From Ligustrum vulgare (lineage: Eukaryota; Streptophyta; Magnoliopsida; Lamiales; Oleaceae), in contig OY743190.1 of NCBI GenBank assembly GCA_963555705.1, positions 9,275,501 to 9,339,500 on the forward strand: DNA of 64,000 bases. The letters run 5' to 3'. The notes below the pieces were generated by a model. That model was not told the origin of the DNA. It made no database searches and saw only the letters and a program-made list of their open reading frames with translations. Of this stretch, positions 24,634 to 35,984 are shown in pieces (the first letter of the stretch is position 1; each line of letters opens with the position of its first letter). Made by a program: the position numbers and the translations under genes.

Positions 24634-27600
24634 TGGTTCTTGGTTCTGGTTCTGGAAAGAGAACCGGAACTAGAACCAAAACCGAATGGTTCTTGATTCT
24701 AAGAATCAAATCATTATTTTTTTTATGTAGAACCGAACCAAACCGCTTGATTTGGTTTGGTTCTGGTTCAGTTATTTTGTCCACCCCTAAATAAAAGATA
24801 ACTCCAAGTACAAACTAAATACCCACAGTTGGAACAATGAAGGAGACGTGTAAAATTACTCGATTCAAACTTGATAGCCTGATAGAAAAAGAAAATTAAC
24901 AGTTTTTTTCAATAGGCTCACCATCGAAATGCATGCAACTGGTATTACTTCATCTGCATCTAGAACATCAATCACCATATCTAAGGGAATTATTGTATGA
25001 ATCTGCTGCTTTCCAATTTCTATGATTGGTGGCGAAGACACAGAAATATTCAGATTAATGTCGTCATTTGGATACATCTTGTACAACCGAGGAACAATAA
25101 ACCTCCACTCAGCTGTGTTCAGGAGAGATTGATCCGGTACTCTGTCAACAATCCAATACATCTTACCGGCCTGAAAGAAAAGCTAAATGTTATCTAGCTA
25201 TCAGATGAGATAATTCCACTATAAATTTGGGAAGCAAACGCCAAAGTAAGCCTGTAGTTGAACAATTCCCGTAAGGCAAGTCTAAATATGTTACTAATTA
25301 GCATCAATTGAATAAATATGGATCGGGGTGCTAGGATGTCAGTACCAAGCACCTTTTGTTATTATCATACTATATATCCTAGGCATGGAGGGGAAAAAGG
25401 ATGGTCACTACTTAGTTTGCTTTATCTGAATCATTTCAACAATTTAATCCATTGCTGGAAAGCTAATCAGTTCAATACAAAATATCCTGTTTTCAATTAT
25501 ATTTCAATTTCCATAAAATTACTTTCTAAGACTTACCATTTCTCACATAAATGATTGTCTATCTTGCCTACCAATTTTCAAGGTATATGGTCTCTGTATG
25601 TTCGATCTTCAACTGACAGATTAAATAAAAGAAATTAAAAGCTTACTTCAAAGTAGACTGATGATGCTGACTTAAGAACATCTTCATGCAATGAGATCCT
25701 GACCATTTTATCCGCCGTCTTGCAGGAAGATGAATCCCCTAACATTCTGTGGTACCGGTTGGAAACCACGACTTCATTTTTGGCAGAAAATAAACCGTTT
25801 ATCTCAAGGTCCAGCTCCGGTTCTGTCAACTTCGGCTCATCAATAAATGTGACATTCAAAGCAGCAATATCAGTTATTGGCACTTCTTTAGGAAGAGATT
25901 TCAATAAAGAGTCGAGATTTTCAATTCCATCTTTTATTTTCTCGGACAAAGCATCTTCGACTGCAGAACTAATTTTACCCTCAAAAGTGTTTACCACTCT
26001 GGAAAATAGGAAAAGGGAAATTAATCCAAAATGATGTTATATACAAACTTCCCTCAGTGCAAGAGAAGAAATAGTAACATAGAAAAACTAATAAGGAGGC
26101 AGAAAGGAAAGAGACGACAAATAAGTGTTTTCCCAGATAAGTTTATAGTTGTGCAAGTAAACAGTTCAATATATAAATCTTAAGATACATTTAGACAAGT
26201 GAACATATTTTTCCTAAAGGAGTTTCAGAAAGTTGAAAAGAAATCCTTTTTGGTGATAAAGGAGTATAACTGTGAAGGTACGATACGGTATGATTAATTT
26301 GTGATATGACACCTGATGTGAGATTAGCGTTCTGTTTGGTAAAAGTTTTTTATTTATGAACAAAGAATATGATGTTTTTGAAGTAAAATTTTGTGGTTGA
26401 AAAATGTTTTGGAGAAATGTGTGCGGTTAAAAAGTGGTTTGGGAGAAATGTGTCGTTTATAAATTTGTTTATAAATAGTTCACCAAACGGAGCATGCCTA
26501 GATTGGATAACATGTGTAGAAGAAATACATGCTTCATCTCATCATTTTGCACACACATGTAGGACACAATTATTTCACCATTATACCATCAAACACTGTT
26601 AAATATATTATAAAAGGCAAGAGCTCTCCAATGTCCCTCTAAAGCAGATTCTTAGGTAAAGATGTGAAAATGCAGATATATAAATTCTTAAGGTAAAGAT
26701 GTGAAAAAGGTTTTATGTCAGGTAAAGATGTGAAAATGCAGATATATAAATTCTTAAACCAAAAAAAGGAAAAAACAGTACCTTTGATAGAGCCATGATG
26801 CTCTACCATCCATATCTATAGAGATAGCTTTGACATAGCATCCACATTCCAAAAGAGACAGTTTAAGAGATCCTTGTACAGTTTTCAGACTGAGGGTCAG
26901 ACCGATTTCCATACCTTCAACCTTAATAAACAAAGCAAAATTAATCAACTCTGCATCGGTGAGGAGATTAACTGAAGATGAATGTGCGACTTTAAAAGAG
27001 AATTATATAAATTGCAGGATCCAAGGGTTCCATCACTAACCTAACAAGCACAACTCACTGCTCTGATCAAAAGAGGTATTAAAAGTATATGAATGAAACT
27101 AAGAGAGGACAAGGTCATAATTCATTCAAGTAGCTTCTCCATTCACATAGTCTTGAGAATCTCTAGGCGGTTATAGACACCTTCTTGACGAATTATACTA
27201 CCATTCATCTCCCTATCTCCCATAAACTTATTGCGATTGCAAAAAACGTAGATACATCCATCAGCTCAGAAAAAGGGGGGGAAATGTAAGCCTGAATGGC
27301 GTACATGGACCAAAACAAGAATTGCATCCCTAATTAAGCTGATTCTGCACTTCAAACACTCTTTTTCTTACCTTTTCCTATATTTCCCTTTTCTTTCCTT
27401 GTTGAGCATGTATTATACTTAGTAGTCAAAATAAATAATTTTCAACTTCTATTTAACAATTATATCCAGCAACCTCTGTGAAATTTAACTTTTCATGCAC
27501 CAGAATCACATCGAAATTATTGGCTTTTCAAACAACGTGTTTGGCAAAATTTTGTTTATAAACTGCCGCAATATCTCATTGTATTATTTTATTTTTTTTT

Positions 27601-28390
27601 TGAAAAGTGAACAGTTTCGGTTGGTCAAATATTCCGCCCACGAAAAAATGTTATCAAGTCATTATTTATAAATAATAATAAAAAAAAAACATTTATAAAC
27701 ATGTTTATAAACTATTACTACACAATTTCTCAAATCACTTTTTAATCATGCATATTTTTTCTCACCAATTTTCAACAACTACTTTTTACCTCAAAAGTCA
27801 TAAATAAACCAAGATATAAAACAAACAGTATCATTCGATTGGAACTTTGACTTCAAAACCCCTTCTCATAATAGCATGCTTATCATAGATACAATAATAG
27901 CCTACAAATACACTGACTTGAGATTCTACATAACAAATCAAACCCTACGACTACAAGAATATACACGTTCAACGAAGCATACCTCAACTGTGGCGCTTCC
28001 TTCATCCGAAATAGTAATGGGAAGAAACCAAGTGCTGTATGAGTACTTCCAGCTCATACTCAAATTCCCAGAGGCCCCATAAACGGCTATAACAATTCCA
28101 GTATCTCCAGTTTTCACAGTAGAGTTTGTCACGTGGATCCTTTCAATGGTAATATTCGAAAGAACTATCTTGAATTTTCCTACAACTGGGATTTTCAAAG
28201 ACTTTTCAATCTTTGGCAGCTCGAGTGGGACGAATGAAGACTCTGCTTCTTCTATTAACAAATTCTTAAGAAAATCAAGACCCTTGTTTGATATCTCTAC
28301 TTTAATGTGCCCTTCTTCGTCAGATTGAACAAAGGCATGGGGAAAAATCAACAAGAACAATAACCCAAGAAATTTATTTGCATATGCCAT
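22335..28390 (-). CDS. LPS-binding/BPI-family secreted protein (six exons, complete)
   Basis: Exons on the minus strand: 28390-27983, 26921-26782, 25998-25647, 25170-24922, 23364-23239 and 22517-22335 (stop). All introns are GT-AG, phases join, and the product is about 485 residues, close to plant BPI/LBP proteins such as Arabidopsis LBR1/LBR2. The N-terminus MAYANKFLGLLFLLIFPHAF is a signal peptide with likely cleavage near VQS. Then follow the N-terminal BPI domain (HIKVEISNKGLDFLKNLL, LELPKIEKSLKIPVVG), a central part with Cys residues (LLECGCYVKAI and SSSCKTADKM), and the C-terminal domain (MYWIVDRVPDQSLLNTAEWR) ending NLQLWKGFHLPSFHGY...CSDLAFPEQFYIR. Family members bind bacterial LPS and affect immune gene expression; that role is inferred by homology. 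Three or more introns carry transposons, but no exon is broken. Confidence 0.92.
22731..22923. repeat. Tourist-like MITE in intron 5 of the BPI gene
   Basis: Terminal inverted repeats are GAGCATGTTTGGTG and AGCAAAACATGCTC. The flanks are TTA at 22728-22730 and TTA at 22924-22926, the PIF/Harbinger target duplication. The interior shares GTGTGGTTGAAAA and GGTCCCA words with 519-672. Confidence 0.8.
23806..24789. mobile_element. Non-autonomous hAT element in intron 4 of the BPI gene
   Basis: Ends are TAGGGGTGGAC and GTCCACCCCTA. The 8-bp duplication AATAAAAG flanks it at 23798-23805 and 24790-24797, which defines the hAT superfamily. Subterminal zones are rich in GGTTCGGTTT/GGTTCTGG words in both orientations. 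An (AT)n microsatellite occupies about 24587-24630. It is 984 bp with no transposase. It resembles the element at 40003-40821. Confidence 0.9.
26329..26495. repeat. GTTTGG-family MITE in intron 2 of the BPI gene
   Basis: The ends CGTTCTGTTTGGTAAA and TTCACCAAACGGAGC are inverted. The interior has the family signature: GTGGTTGAAAAATG, then GTGCGGTTAAAAAGTGGTTTGGG. The clean ends make it a good reference copy. Confidence 0.7.
26654..26757. repeat. Short direct repeat beside exon 2 of the BPI gene
   Basis: The word GGTAAAGATGTGAAAATGCA followed by GATATATAAATTCTTAA occurs at about 26655-26691 and again at 26721-26757, with a partial third copy between. It lies about 25 bp past the exon 2 donor, inside intron 2. 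Confidence 0.75.
27536..27830. repeat. MITE-derived sequence in intron 1 of the BPI gene
   Basis: It begins GTGTTTGGCAAAATTTTGTTTATAAACTG. Later (27690-27815) it holds TTTATAAACATGTTTATAAAC, CACAATTTCTCAAATCACTTTTTAATCATG and ACTACTTTTTACCTC, the family core. It is probably two overlapping or nested copies; exact ends are unclear. Confidence 0.5.
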
Positions 28391-28674
28391 GAAATCTGTG
28401 GGAAAATAAGAAGAACCAAACCAGATAGAAAATGGGATTTTAAATAGATTGAAGTGGCAGTAATATAATTTTAATGATCGAGTATCAATCTGAGACGGGA
28501 ACTGGGATGTGGGATGGATAATAAATTCTTGAATTTTCTTCTCCTTTTGAGTGGAGTTCGAGCAATGAAAGAAACGTGTGGGAAAGCCAGGTGAGTGATT
28601 CGACGTTGGCACAGACATCACCGTAAATTATAACGCAAGGTTATTTGTCTCGCTCCAGTTTGTTCAATAAAATG
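28391..28674 (-). promoter_or_regulatory. Proximal promoter and leader of the BPI-family gene
   Basis: A TATA-like TATTTAAA (minus strand) lies at 28439-28446, about 50 bp upstream of the ATG, so the leader would be very short. Further upstream only MITE sequence (from about 28675) and the LTR element (28745) were seen. The promoter is therefore confined to under 400 bp of non-transposon DNA. Confidence 0.4.
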
Positions 28675-28744
28675 TTAACATGTGTTATTTTATAAATAAA
28701 AGTTTACCAAATAAATGCTTATAAACCTCAATTTATAAATAACT
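28675..28744. repeat. Left half of a MITE split by the LTR element
   Basis: This TTTATAAATAAAAGTTTACC-type sequence stops at the LTR. The rest of the same MITE type (CAAATCACTTTTTATTATC, CACTTTTTAATCACATATTT) continues at about 37602-37725 beyond the other LTR. The LTR element therefore inserted into an existing MITE. Confidence 0.6.
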
Positions 28745-28979
28745 TGTTGTAAAACTATCAAAATCTAATAAGAAATAGAGATAAAGAGATGGAGAGCTTA
28801 GAGAGAAAGAGACGGAGAGAATTTCTTCATTCCATTCAAGTGTGTAAAATACAACAATGAAGGCCTCTATTGATAGTAAATTCTATAGGGGCAAAAATAG
28901 TCATTAATACAATAATTTATATTATAAATAAGGTAAGAAATTTTATAACATTATAAATTAGGTAAAGAATTTTATAACA
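28745..28979 (-). repeat. 3' LTR of the short-LTR element
   Basis: It is 235 bp, nearly identical to 37364-37596, and contains GAGATAAAGAGATGGA and TAGGGGCAAAAATAGTC. It also contains two direct copies of TTATAAATTAGGTAA(G/A)GAATTTTATAACA at its right end. Confidence 0.92.
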
Positions 28980-29009
28980 CCCCCCCTTTAATGACTTATT
29001 GCTCAATTG

Positions 29010-29780
29010 TCTGCCTCGTTAAAACATTGCTAAGAAAACACAGTTGGATAAAACTTGAGCGAAGGAAAAAGAGTACAGCTACTCCACTGATGTTGGCCAT
29101 CATTAATCATTGAATCTAATATCCTCTAAAATGTCATCAATGATAAGTAGTACAAATCATGTACTGAAATTTGAAGTTCTAAAGTGCTTCAGTGCTGCCT
29201 TCTTAAAACCTTGTCAGTAAAACACAATGAGACAAAATCTGAACGAAGGAAAAAGAGTACAGTCGCTGCCTCGTTAAAACCTTGTCAGGAAAATCCAGTA
29301 AGACAAAACCTGGACGAAGGAAAAAGAGTACAGCATGACAGTATGATTCTCCCCCTGAAGTGTGCAATCAAGTATTCATGAACCTTTTGAATAATGATAT
29401 CATCTTTCGTCTGGAATATGTATATATAAAAATCTTCTTGTGTGTAGCCGATATCATAACATTCTTCATAAGATGTCTATGATTTTCTCCATTTGTTGAT
29501 ATCATTCCAGATGTCTATGATTTTCTTCATTTGTTGATATCATTCCAGCACAATTTAAAGAGAGAGCTTGTTGTTGAATTATTACTTGCAGATAGTTGTG
29601 ACAATGTCTCAAAAAACCTTGCTAGGAAAACCCTGTAGGACAAAACCTTAGCGAAGGGAAAAATAATATATTATTCTCATTGATACGCCATAATTGCTCC
29701 ATAATTGCTGTCTCATTAAAAACATTGCTAGAAAAACCCTGTGGGACAAAACCTCAGCTAAGGAAAAAAGAGTGCAGCGC
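29010..29780 (-). repeat. Five diverged copies of a ~70-bp motif
   Basis: Copies start at about 29010, 29193, 29265, 29605 and 29699. Each has CTGCCTCGTTAAAACCTTGT, then AAAAC-C(A/C)-(T/G)-G-GACAAAACCT and GCGAAGGAAAAAGAGTACAG, with changes. From memory such blocks lie just upstream of the polypurine tract in plant LTR elements, consistent with their position beside the 3' LTR here. Confidence 0.85.
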
Positions 29781-30041
29781 GTATTTGTTCCCTTCATAGG
29801 AATATCACAAGTATATTAACGCAATCTCAAATCATTTCATCAAACATATAGTTTGTGATAAGCTTTTATAAATAGTTTATAACTCATTTATAATGTCATG
29901 GTTCATTTATGATGTACTGAACATGCTATACCAAGCAATGTTTAGTTAGTTGACTGATTGCATTACTCAAATCTAGAATTGATTCACTTCTATCAAAATC
30001 TAGAATTCACTTTTGATGAATAATTAAATATTCATTTTCAA

Positions 30042-30910
30042 ATTCACTTCCGGTGAATATTCATTTTCCGGTGGATAATATAATTTTGCATATTGAAAAT
30101 CAATTGCATGCCCAAATATTCAAATATAATAATAGTACACTCCAATTTCATTTTCAATATATATTATGGGGTCATATGTATCATTCTTCATGTGATTTTA
30201 TTTTAAGAATCACATTTCATTCTATAGTGATACTATTCTGGGCAAATTGAATCTTTCAATGATTTATTCATATATGTTCTTGCACTTTATAACTGCAATT
30301 TCTAATTTGTAAGAGTCTAATCAATCATTGAAATATATATCAATCTCGACATATAATCTATAATTATTTCGCTTGAAATCCCAACGTACCGCGATCAACT
30401 AGTACATAAAAGAAAACTCCCAAAGTATGGAGATGAGAATCACACTTTTTGATCTCACTCATTGGTATATCAAAGAGCTCAAACTAGTGATCTAGATTAT
30501 AGTCATATTGACTGTGTAATATTTCTCATTTGTACAAATAACTACTGGCATTACACATTTAAGTGTTTTGGACTTCAGGTTCTATAACAATAATCCCTAC
30601 ATTGGGATTTTTATACTTGGCCAAAGTATTATAATTTCATCAACCACATTTTCATAAGAGGGTTGTTTATGTATGTAGTCAACTTATTTATCGATTTCAT
30701 TTCATCTCAATATAACATAGAGAGATCTCTGTACATGTTCTATCATCAGGCCTGAATCTCTTATCATTTAACTATGTCCCTTTTACTCACTATGAGTATT
30801 TAGCCTCAAAGAGATCATCTCAATTATTCAAGAGATATTTGTTTTTGGAATCGATTGTCATTATGCTTCAGGCATAATTACGCTTTAAGCTTGATCACGC
30901 TTCATGCGTG
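30042..30910 (-). repeat. Left cluster of conserved-loop hairpins
   Basis: Short hairpins have different stems but the same loop type: 30042-30058 (ATTCAC-ttccg-GTGAAT), 30570-30582 (GGAC-ttcag-GTTC, one wobble), 30860-30878 (ATTATGC-ttcag-GCATAAT) and 30896-30910 (CACGC-ttcat-GCGTG). On the element's sense strand the loops read CGGAA, CTGAA, CTGAA and ATGAA, closed by a C-G pair. The function is unknown. Confidence 0.7.
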
Positions 30911-31228
30911 TTATTGTTTAATTTCCCCATAATATTCAAGAATCTTGTATTATATCAGTCGGCTAAAAATGTCTCAATACATGTCATTCATAATTATTGA
31001 TATAATCACAATCATATATCAAGTGCGTATTGTTGGAGTGTATATAAATATCGCACCTTTTAGAAATCATAAAGCTTCACAAGCAAATCTTTATTTCATC
31101 GTATTGACATGTTTGTATGTAGAATATTGCTGCATAAGAAATATTTATATTCAAATTGTTCTCATAGCAAATAACTTGAGGCTTTTAATCTGCTAAATTA
31201 TTAGCAATATAATATTCTATTATCTCAA

Positions 31229-34130
31229 CACTACAACAAAAGTAGCTTTTTACGGCGTGCACCCGCACGCCGTAAAAGGCCATGCCGTAAATGTTTACGA
31301 CGTGCAAGCGTGCGGTTGCATGCCGTGTATATTTACGGCGTGCAACAATGCACGCCGTAAACATTTACGGCATGCAGTGCTGCACGCCGTAAATAATAAT
31401 AAAAATGTAAATTCTATAATTCCCGAACACCTATAAAAATGTACAATGAAATTATGCTCTTTTATCCATATATAATTCAGTAAATATAATTTCGATAAAC
31501 AAAAAATATTGATTAAGATTCAATACAATATACCAAAATTTAGAACAATTCCACGTAGCCTACAAAAAAATTTAGATAAAAATATGTCAAAAGTATAGAC
31601 AATTACTTCAGAAAGAACAAATTAAAATGTTACAAAAGAGTATCCATATCGAAGTTTTTTCTTTGACCAAGAGTCCTATGCCAAAAGTAATCAACTTCCT
31701 GCACATCTCAAAAATAATAAAAATATAATTAACAAAAATTTGAAAATTCTTAATAAATAAAAAATAGAATATATTATGAATAAAAGCATTTGTAGGACCT
31801 GAATATTGCATTTCCAATTCCCCTCAGGAAGGCTAAACTAACAAAGTATTCACCATCAATTAATAATTATAATTTGTAAAAGTAAACTCACAAGGTATTC
31901 ACCATCAAGAAGTCTACGTGAATTAAAATGTCTCAAGATTACTCAAACCTCCCAATGTGAATTAAAAGAAAAAAATGACAAATTTATTTGCAAAAGGCTT
32001 ACTAGATAGTTTTTCTGCAGTAGCGGCGGCGAGGACTGTGGTGCTGAACTGACGGGCTTGGCGGAGGGGCGATGAATGCTAAAGAAGGAGGAGGTTGTGC
32101 ACGCAGTGGTGTGAGTGGAGGGATTGATCTGGGATAATGAGATTGATGAAAGAGAAAAACAAGGATTAGTCACTTATTGGACAGTGGACACATTAAAATT
32201 CACAAAAGTATTCAATTAAAACTCTAACTATTCAAAATCTGAAACTAACAATTATAATTAAAAAATTAAACTAAAAATTCAATTTAAACTAATTAAATTA
32301 TCTACAATACATCACCAATGTAGTTGTATCATTTTGTACCCAAAAAATTAAAAAATCTGAAGGAAAAGACTCAGTTGAAGAAACCCAAGTCCCAAGAAAA
32401 TAAAATAATGCATGACAATCTTGTAAGTAATATAAATACTTCTGTGTTGTGGAGTGGGGAAGGTAGCAACAACTCCTAAACTTATATTATTAACATTAGA
32501 CAAGAATCAAGATTCATATTAAAGTGTAATTAACATTTTCATAAATAGAGAGTGAATAAAAACAATAGTGTTATAATAAACTACAATTGAACACTGCCTC
32601 TATTATGAACACAAAATTTCCTAGTACCTGGAAACTGGACAAAGTAGCCACCGTCACAATAAGGCATAAATCGGAAATGCAGTGAAGGCAAGACTGATTC
32701 CCATCATTTCTCTCATATTCATATCAAAGTCTGGAAACTGGAAATGCATAGACATCACAAGCAACAAATGGCTCACCATCAATAGTTGAGCCTAAGTTAT
32801 CCCCATAGATCTGGAAGACCTGACTGCCTATGTTCTTCAACATATTTCCCTAATAATTCAGCACCACAATTCAATAACAAAGTAACTTAATTATCCTAAA
32901 GTTCAAATCACATTAAAACTCTATAACTTCACAATCATTAATCCATACATGTTCTGAACTCTTAAAAAACAAAGACTTTCTTCAAACCATCCACTCCATT
33001 CAAGGGACGAGAAATGTTATAAAAAACAAAAAACCCACTAAAGGAATCTTATCAAACCAAACCTTAATACATTAATAATTGAAACACAGCAAGAATCGTT
33101 GACAATCATACAAACTTATAAAGAATTAATCTTCCATAGGACAATATTTTTTTATATAAAGAAACTACAATCGGCCCTCTTATGAAACGGATCCACATTA
33201 AAGTAGCAAAAACTGGAATCTCGTGTCAACTTCCAGATGAAAATAAACTCTAAGGACTACGTTGATTGAAAATAATACATTTACACATAAAAAGGAACTG
33301 GAGTTGATCCACCAAAAAATATTGACCGATCAAAGATGAAGGTAACCGCACCTGCAGAATCCGATAGGTTTTTTTGACAGATTCAAACAAGAAGGAAGTC
33401 TCATTTTCTACATATTGAAGGAAAACGGGAAATTTGAAGAAGAGCCCCCTCCCTTGCAGATTGAAGTAAGACAAGGAGCTAGGGTTCGACAACACTATAG
33501 TAGCAAGAAGAAGAACGAATCGAAGGATCCTTGTAGTGCGTGTATGTGAGTATGTGCGCAGTTGCGCGTGTGTGTGTATTGGAGAAGGGAAGGGGGAGAT
33601 TACCGTGGGGGTGGTGGTGGAGGCGGCGTTGGCGGCGGTTAGAGGAGAGACGAGAGACGGAGAGATGCCGAGAGGGAGCCGAGGGTGAGGGAGTGAGAGA
33701 GATGAGAAGATGTGGGTTCTTGGTTTATTTCGATTTTAGGCAAAGAAGTGGGGGAATTGCGCCCTAATATTTTCCTGCGCGAAATATTAGAGAAAAATCA
33801 CGGTAATAAATAAGAGTTTTTACGGCGTGCATCTAAGCACACCGTAAAAACTTATCTTTTTTTTATGACGTTCATTCGAACGTCATTATTGTCTTCAATT
33901 TATGGCATGCAATCGAATGCCGTTAATTTTTTTCTTTTTATGACTTTTTTTACGGCATGCTTTTTATGCGCGCCGTTAATAGTCATTTTTACGACGTGCA
34001 GAAATGCACGCCGTAAATTGCTTGTTTTTACGACGTGCAATTTTTGTACGCCATAAAAAATCTAATTTTACGGCATGCCTAATTTGCACGCCGTAAATGC
34101 ATGCCGTAAAAGGTCAGTTATGTTGTAGTG
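31229..34130. mobile_element. Non-autonomous CACTA (EnSpm) transposon
   Basis: Ends are CACTACAACAAAAG and ATGTTGTAGTG, with the 3-bp duplication CAA at 31226-31228 and 34131-34133, all as expected for CACTA. The subterminal zones 31249-31394 and 33817-34112 consist of hairpin pairs of TTTACGGCGTGC/GCACGCCGTAAA and variants. No transposase is present. The interior (31395-33816) has a GC-richer block at 33530-33720 (GGTGGTGGTGGAGGCGGCG) that looks like a captured gene leader on the minus strand, and an 80-codon minus ORF at 33250-33495 with a possible donor after ILQ. I recognise neither. Confidence 0.92.
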
Positions 34131-34669
34131 CAACTAATTTGTAAAATCATTAATGACTTTAAGATATATTCATGCTAGCATTTATCACTTTGCTTGTAAT
34201 ATCATTACTTGAGCAAATAATCAGTCATTCATTTTCTTAGTGAGATAATTAATTTGCTTTTCAGAACGAGCAACAATGATAACTTGTTAACCTGAACAAT
34301 TTTCTGGTTCTTTAATGAATGCCATTTTGCATTCTCAATAAATCTCATTATTGAATTGGAATCTAACCAATCATTATAGAACTTCTGGTTCAGCATGATA
34401 TTTCACTTGTTCATATGTATGAACTTCTGGTTCAATACAGTAATCATTTCATCAGTACGTATTTCTGTATAGTTCAAATCAGTATACTTTTATTACTTTT
34501 AGTATACCGGAAAAATTGGTACAATATTCAAGAAAATATCTCAATCTTGTCGCCAAATCTTCCCTTATATCGAAAAAGGTAATGACACATTATCTCATTG
34601 TTCCCACCTTTTCAATAATTTATTCTATTATTTCTTGATGGAATCGATATCACGCGGAGCGCTCCTTTA

Positions 34670-35078
34670 CGCGTTTAAATAATGCATAGATCGTTTGGGA
34701 AGAGTTTAAATCCATAAAAAAATGGATGTCTGGTTTAGGCAAAAGTACTTTTGCAAAGAAACAAAGAGAAAAAAGGCTAAACGGTTGTTACAAATGTGCT
34801 CGTTGGACATGTGATACTCGTTGCAAATCATAGGATATTCTTCTAGAAATTGGGATGATAAAATCGATTTCATTAAGGGTGGACTGAGTAAGGAGTCATT
34901 GGATGGTATCCGATTGACTCTTGAGACGCACCCAAGTGGGTATGTGCAACGTGAACTCCTTTCCTTATATGCTCAATTTAACAAGGATAAAAATCGTTAT
35001 AGTCTCGAAAATATAGTAGCAAAAGATCCTGTTTGCCAGGCTGTTATAAATAATGATGTTTTGGCTATTCATCATTGA
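34670..35078 (+). pseudogene. Cysteine-rich ORF remnant of unknown function
   Basis: A coding-like stretch begins near ATG 34681 (MHRSFGKSLNP). It continues after an A-run slip as MSGLGKSTFAKKQREKRLNG, then CYKCARWTCDTRC, a CxxC-x4-C-x3-C cluster that could bind metal. A second slip near 34829 leads to GYSSRNWDDKIDFIKGGLS and on to VINNDVLAIHH before TGA at 35076. So at least two frame breaks separate three parts. Composition and continuity suggest a former protein of about 130 residues. I do not recognise the family with certainty. It lies on the same strand as, and about 280 bp upstream of, the LOG-like ORF. Confidence 0.45.
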
Positions 35079-35360
35079 TACAAGGTAAATCAGTATATTG
35101 TGTGTATATATTTTCACATATATTTATAAAATATTTTCATGTTTCATTTCTCGAGTATTGATAAAGTGTGTTGAAAAATCACCGAAAGGTAAGCTTTATC
35201 AAAACTAGTGTAATTTAGTCAGAATTAGGTTTTCACTTTTTCAAAAGATGAGCAGTAAATAGTGAAGTTTTTCAAGTTTAAAAAGCCAATGATTTTCACA
35301 GTTTCATGCATCCCAAAATATCATTTTCTCATAAGTTTTTCCTTCCTTATACTCTCAAAG

Positions 35361-35984
35361 ATGGAAGGACCAAAACTTCGACAGATCAAAACTATCTGTG
35401 TATTTTGTGGATCAAAAGTAGGGAAAGGTTTTGGATATCTAGAAGCAGCAGTGGATTTAGGAAAGAAGTTGGGAGAGAAAGGTATCAATCTAGTATATGA
35501 AGGAGGTAGCAGTGGATTGATGGGTTGTGTTTTACAATCTGCTCAAGCAGAAAAATCAAGAGTTATAGGAGTTATACCCGTTCCTTTAGTTGATATCGCA
35601 GGCAAAACACGAGGGCATGAAGTACAAACCTTATCTATCCATGAACGCATAACTTGCATGTTATATGGTTCTGATGCCTTTATAACCCTGCCTAGAGGTT
35701 TTGGTACTTTAGAAGAAATCTTTAATATTACCTCATGGGCTCATTTAGATCTCCATACCAAGCCTATTGTGCTTTTAAATGTTAACAATTTCTTTGATGG
35801 TTTGCTAACATTTCTTGATTATGCTGTGGAACAGGGATTCATCTCTCCATTTTCTAGGAGAGTCCTTATTTATGCTCCTACTATCGAGGAACTGCTGGAT
35901 AAGTTGCAATCATATATTCCAATACAAGATCCAGCAGGAGTTAAGATAGATTGGTCGCAAGGAAGGGGAATCAAGCGAAAATAG
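35361..35984 (+). CDS. LOG-like cytokinin riboside monophosphate phosphoribohydrolase, intronless, altered motif
   Basis: ATG 35361 (MEGPKLRQIKTICVFCGS) gives 207 residues, close to the usual length of about 215 for LOG proteins, which release active cytokinin from nucleoside monophosphates. The Rossmann-like fold signature is clear: ICVFCGS (12-18), AAVDLGKKL, LVYEGGSSGLMG (44-55; usually GGGSVGLMG), a catalytic-Arg-bearing IHERI (93-97; usually MHxRKA, so the Lys is lost) and PRGFGTLEE (111-119; usually PGGYGTLEE). Plant LOG genes normally have several introns; this ORF has none and lies inside an LTR element, antisense to it. It is therefore probably a retrogene. The open frame is intact, but the Gly-to-Arg change in the phosphate-binding motif makes normal activity doubtful. 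An in-frame upstream start at 35262 would add 33 hydrophobic residues, which is unlikely. Confidence 0.85.
   Translation: MEGPKLRQIKTICVFCGSKVGKGFGYLEAAVDLGKKLGEKGINLVYEGGSSGLMGCVLQSAQAEKSRVIGVIPVPLVDIAGKTRGHEVQTLSIHERITCMLYGSDAFITLPRGFGTLEEIFNITSWAHLDLHTKPIVLLNVNNFFDGLLTFLDYAVEQGFISPFSRRVLIYAPTIEELLDKLQSYIPIQDPAGVKIDWSQGRGIKRK

Noticed and set aside
32000..33720. Host gene inside the CACTA element
   Set aside because: There are GC-rich leader-like blocks and a short ORF, but no recognisable domain or consistent exon chain.
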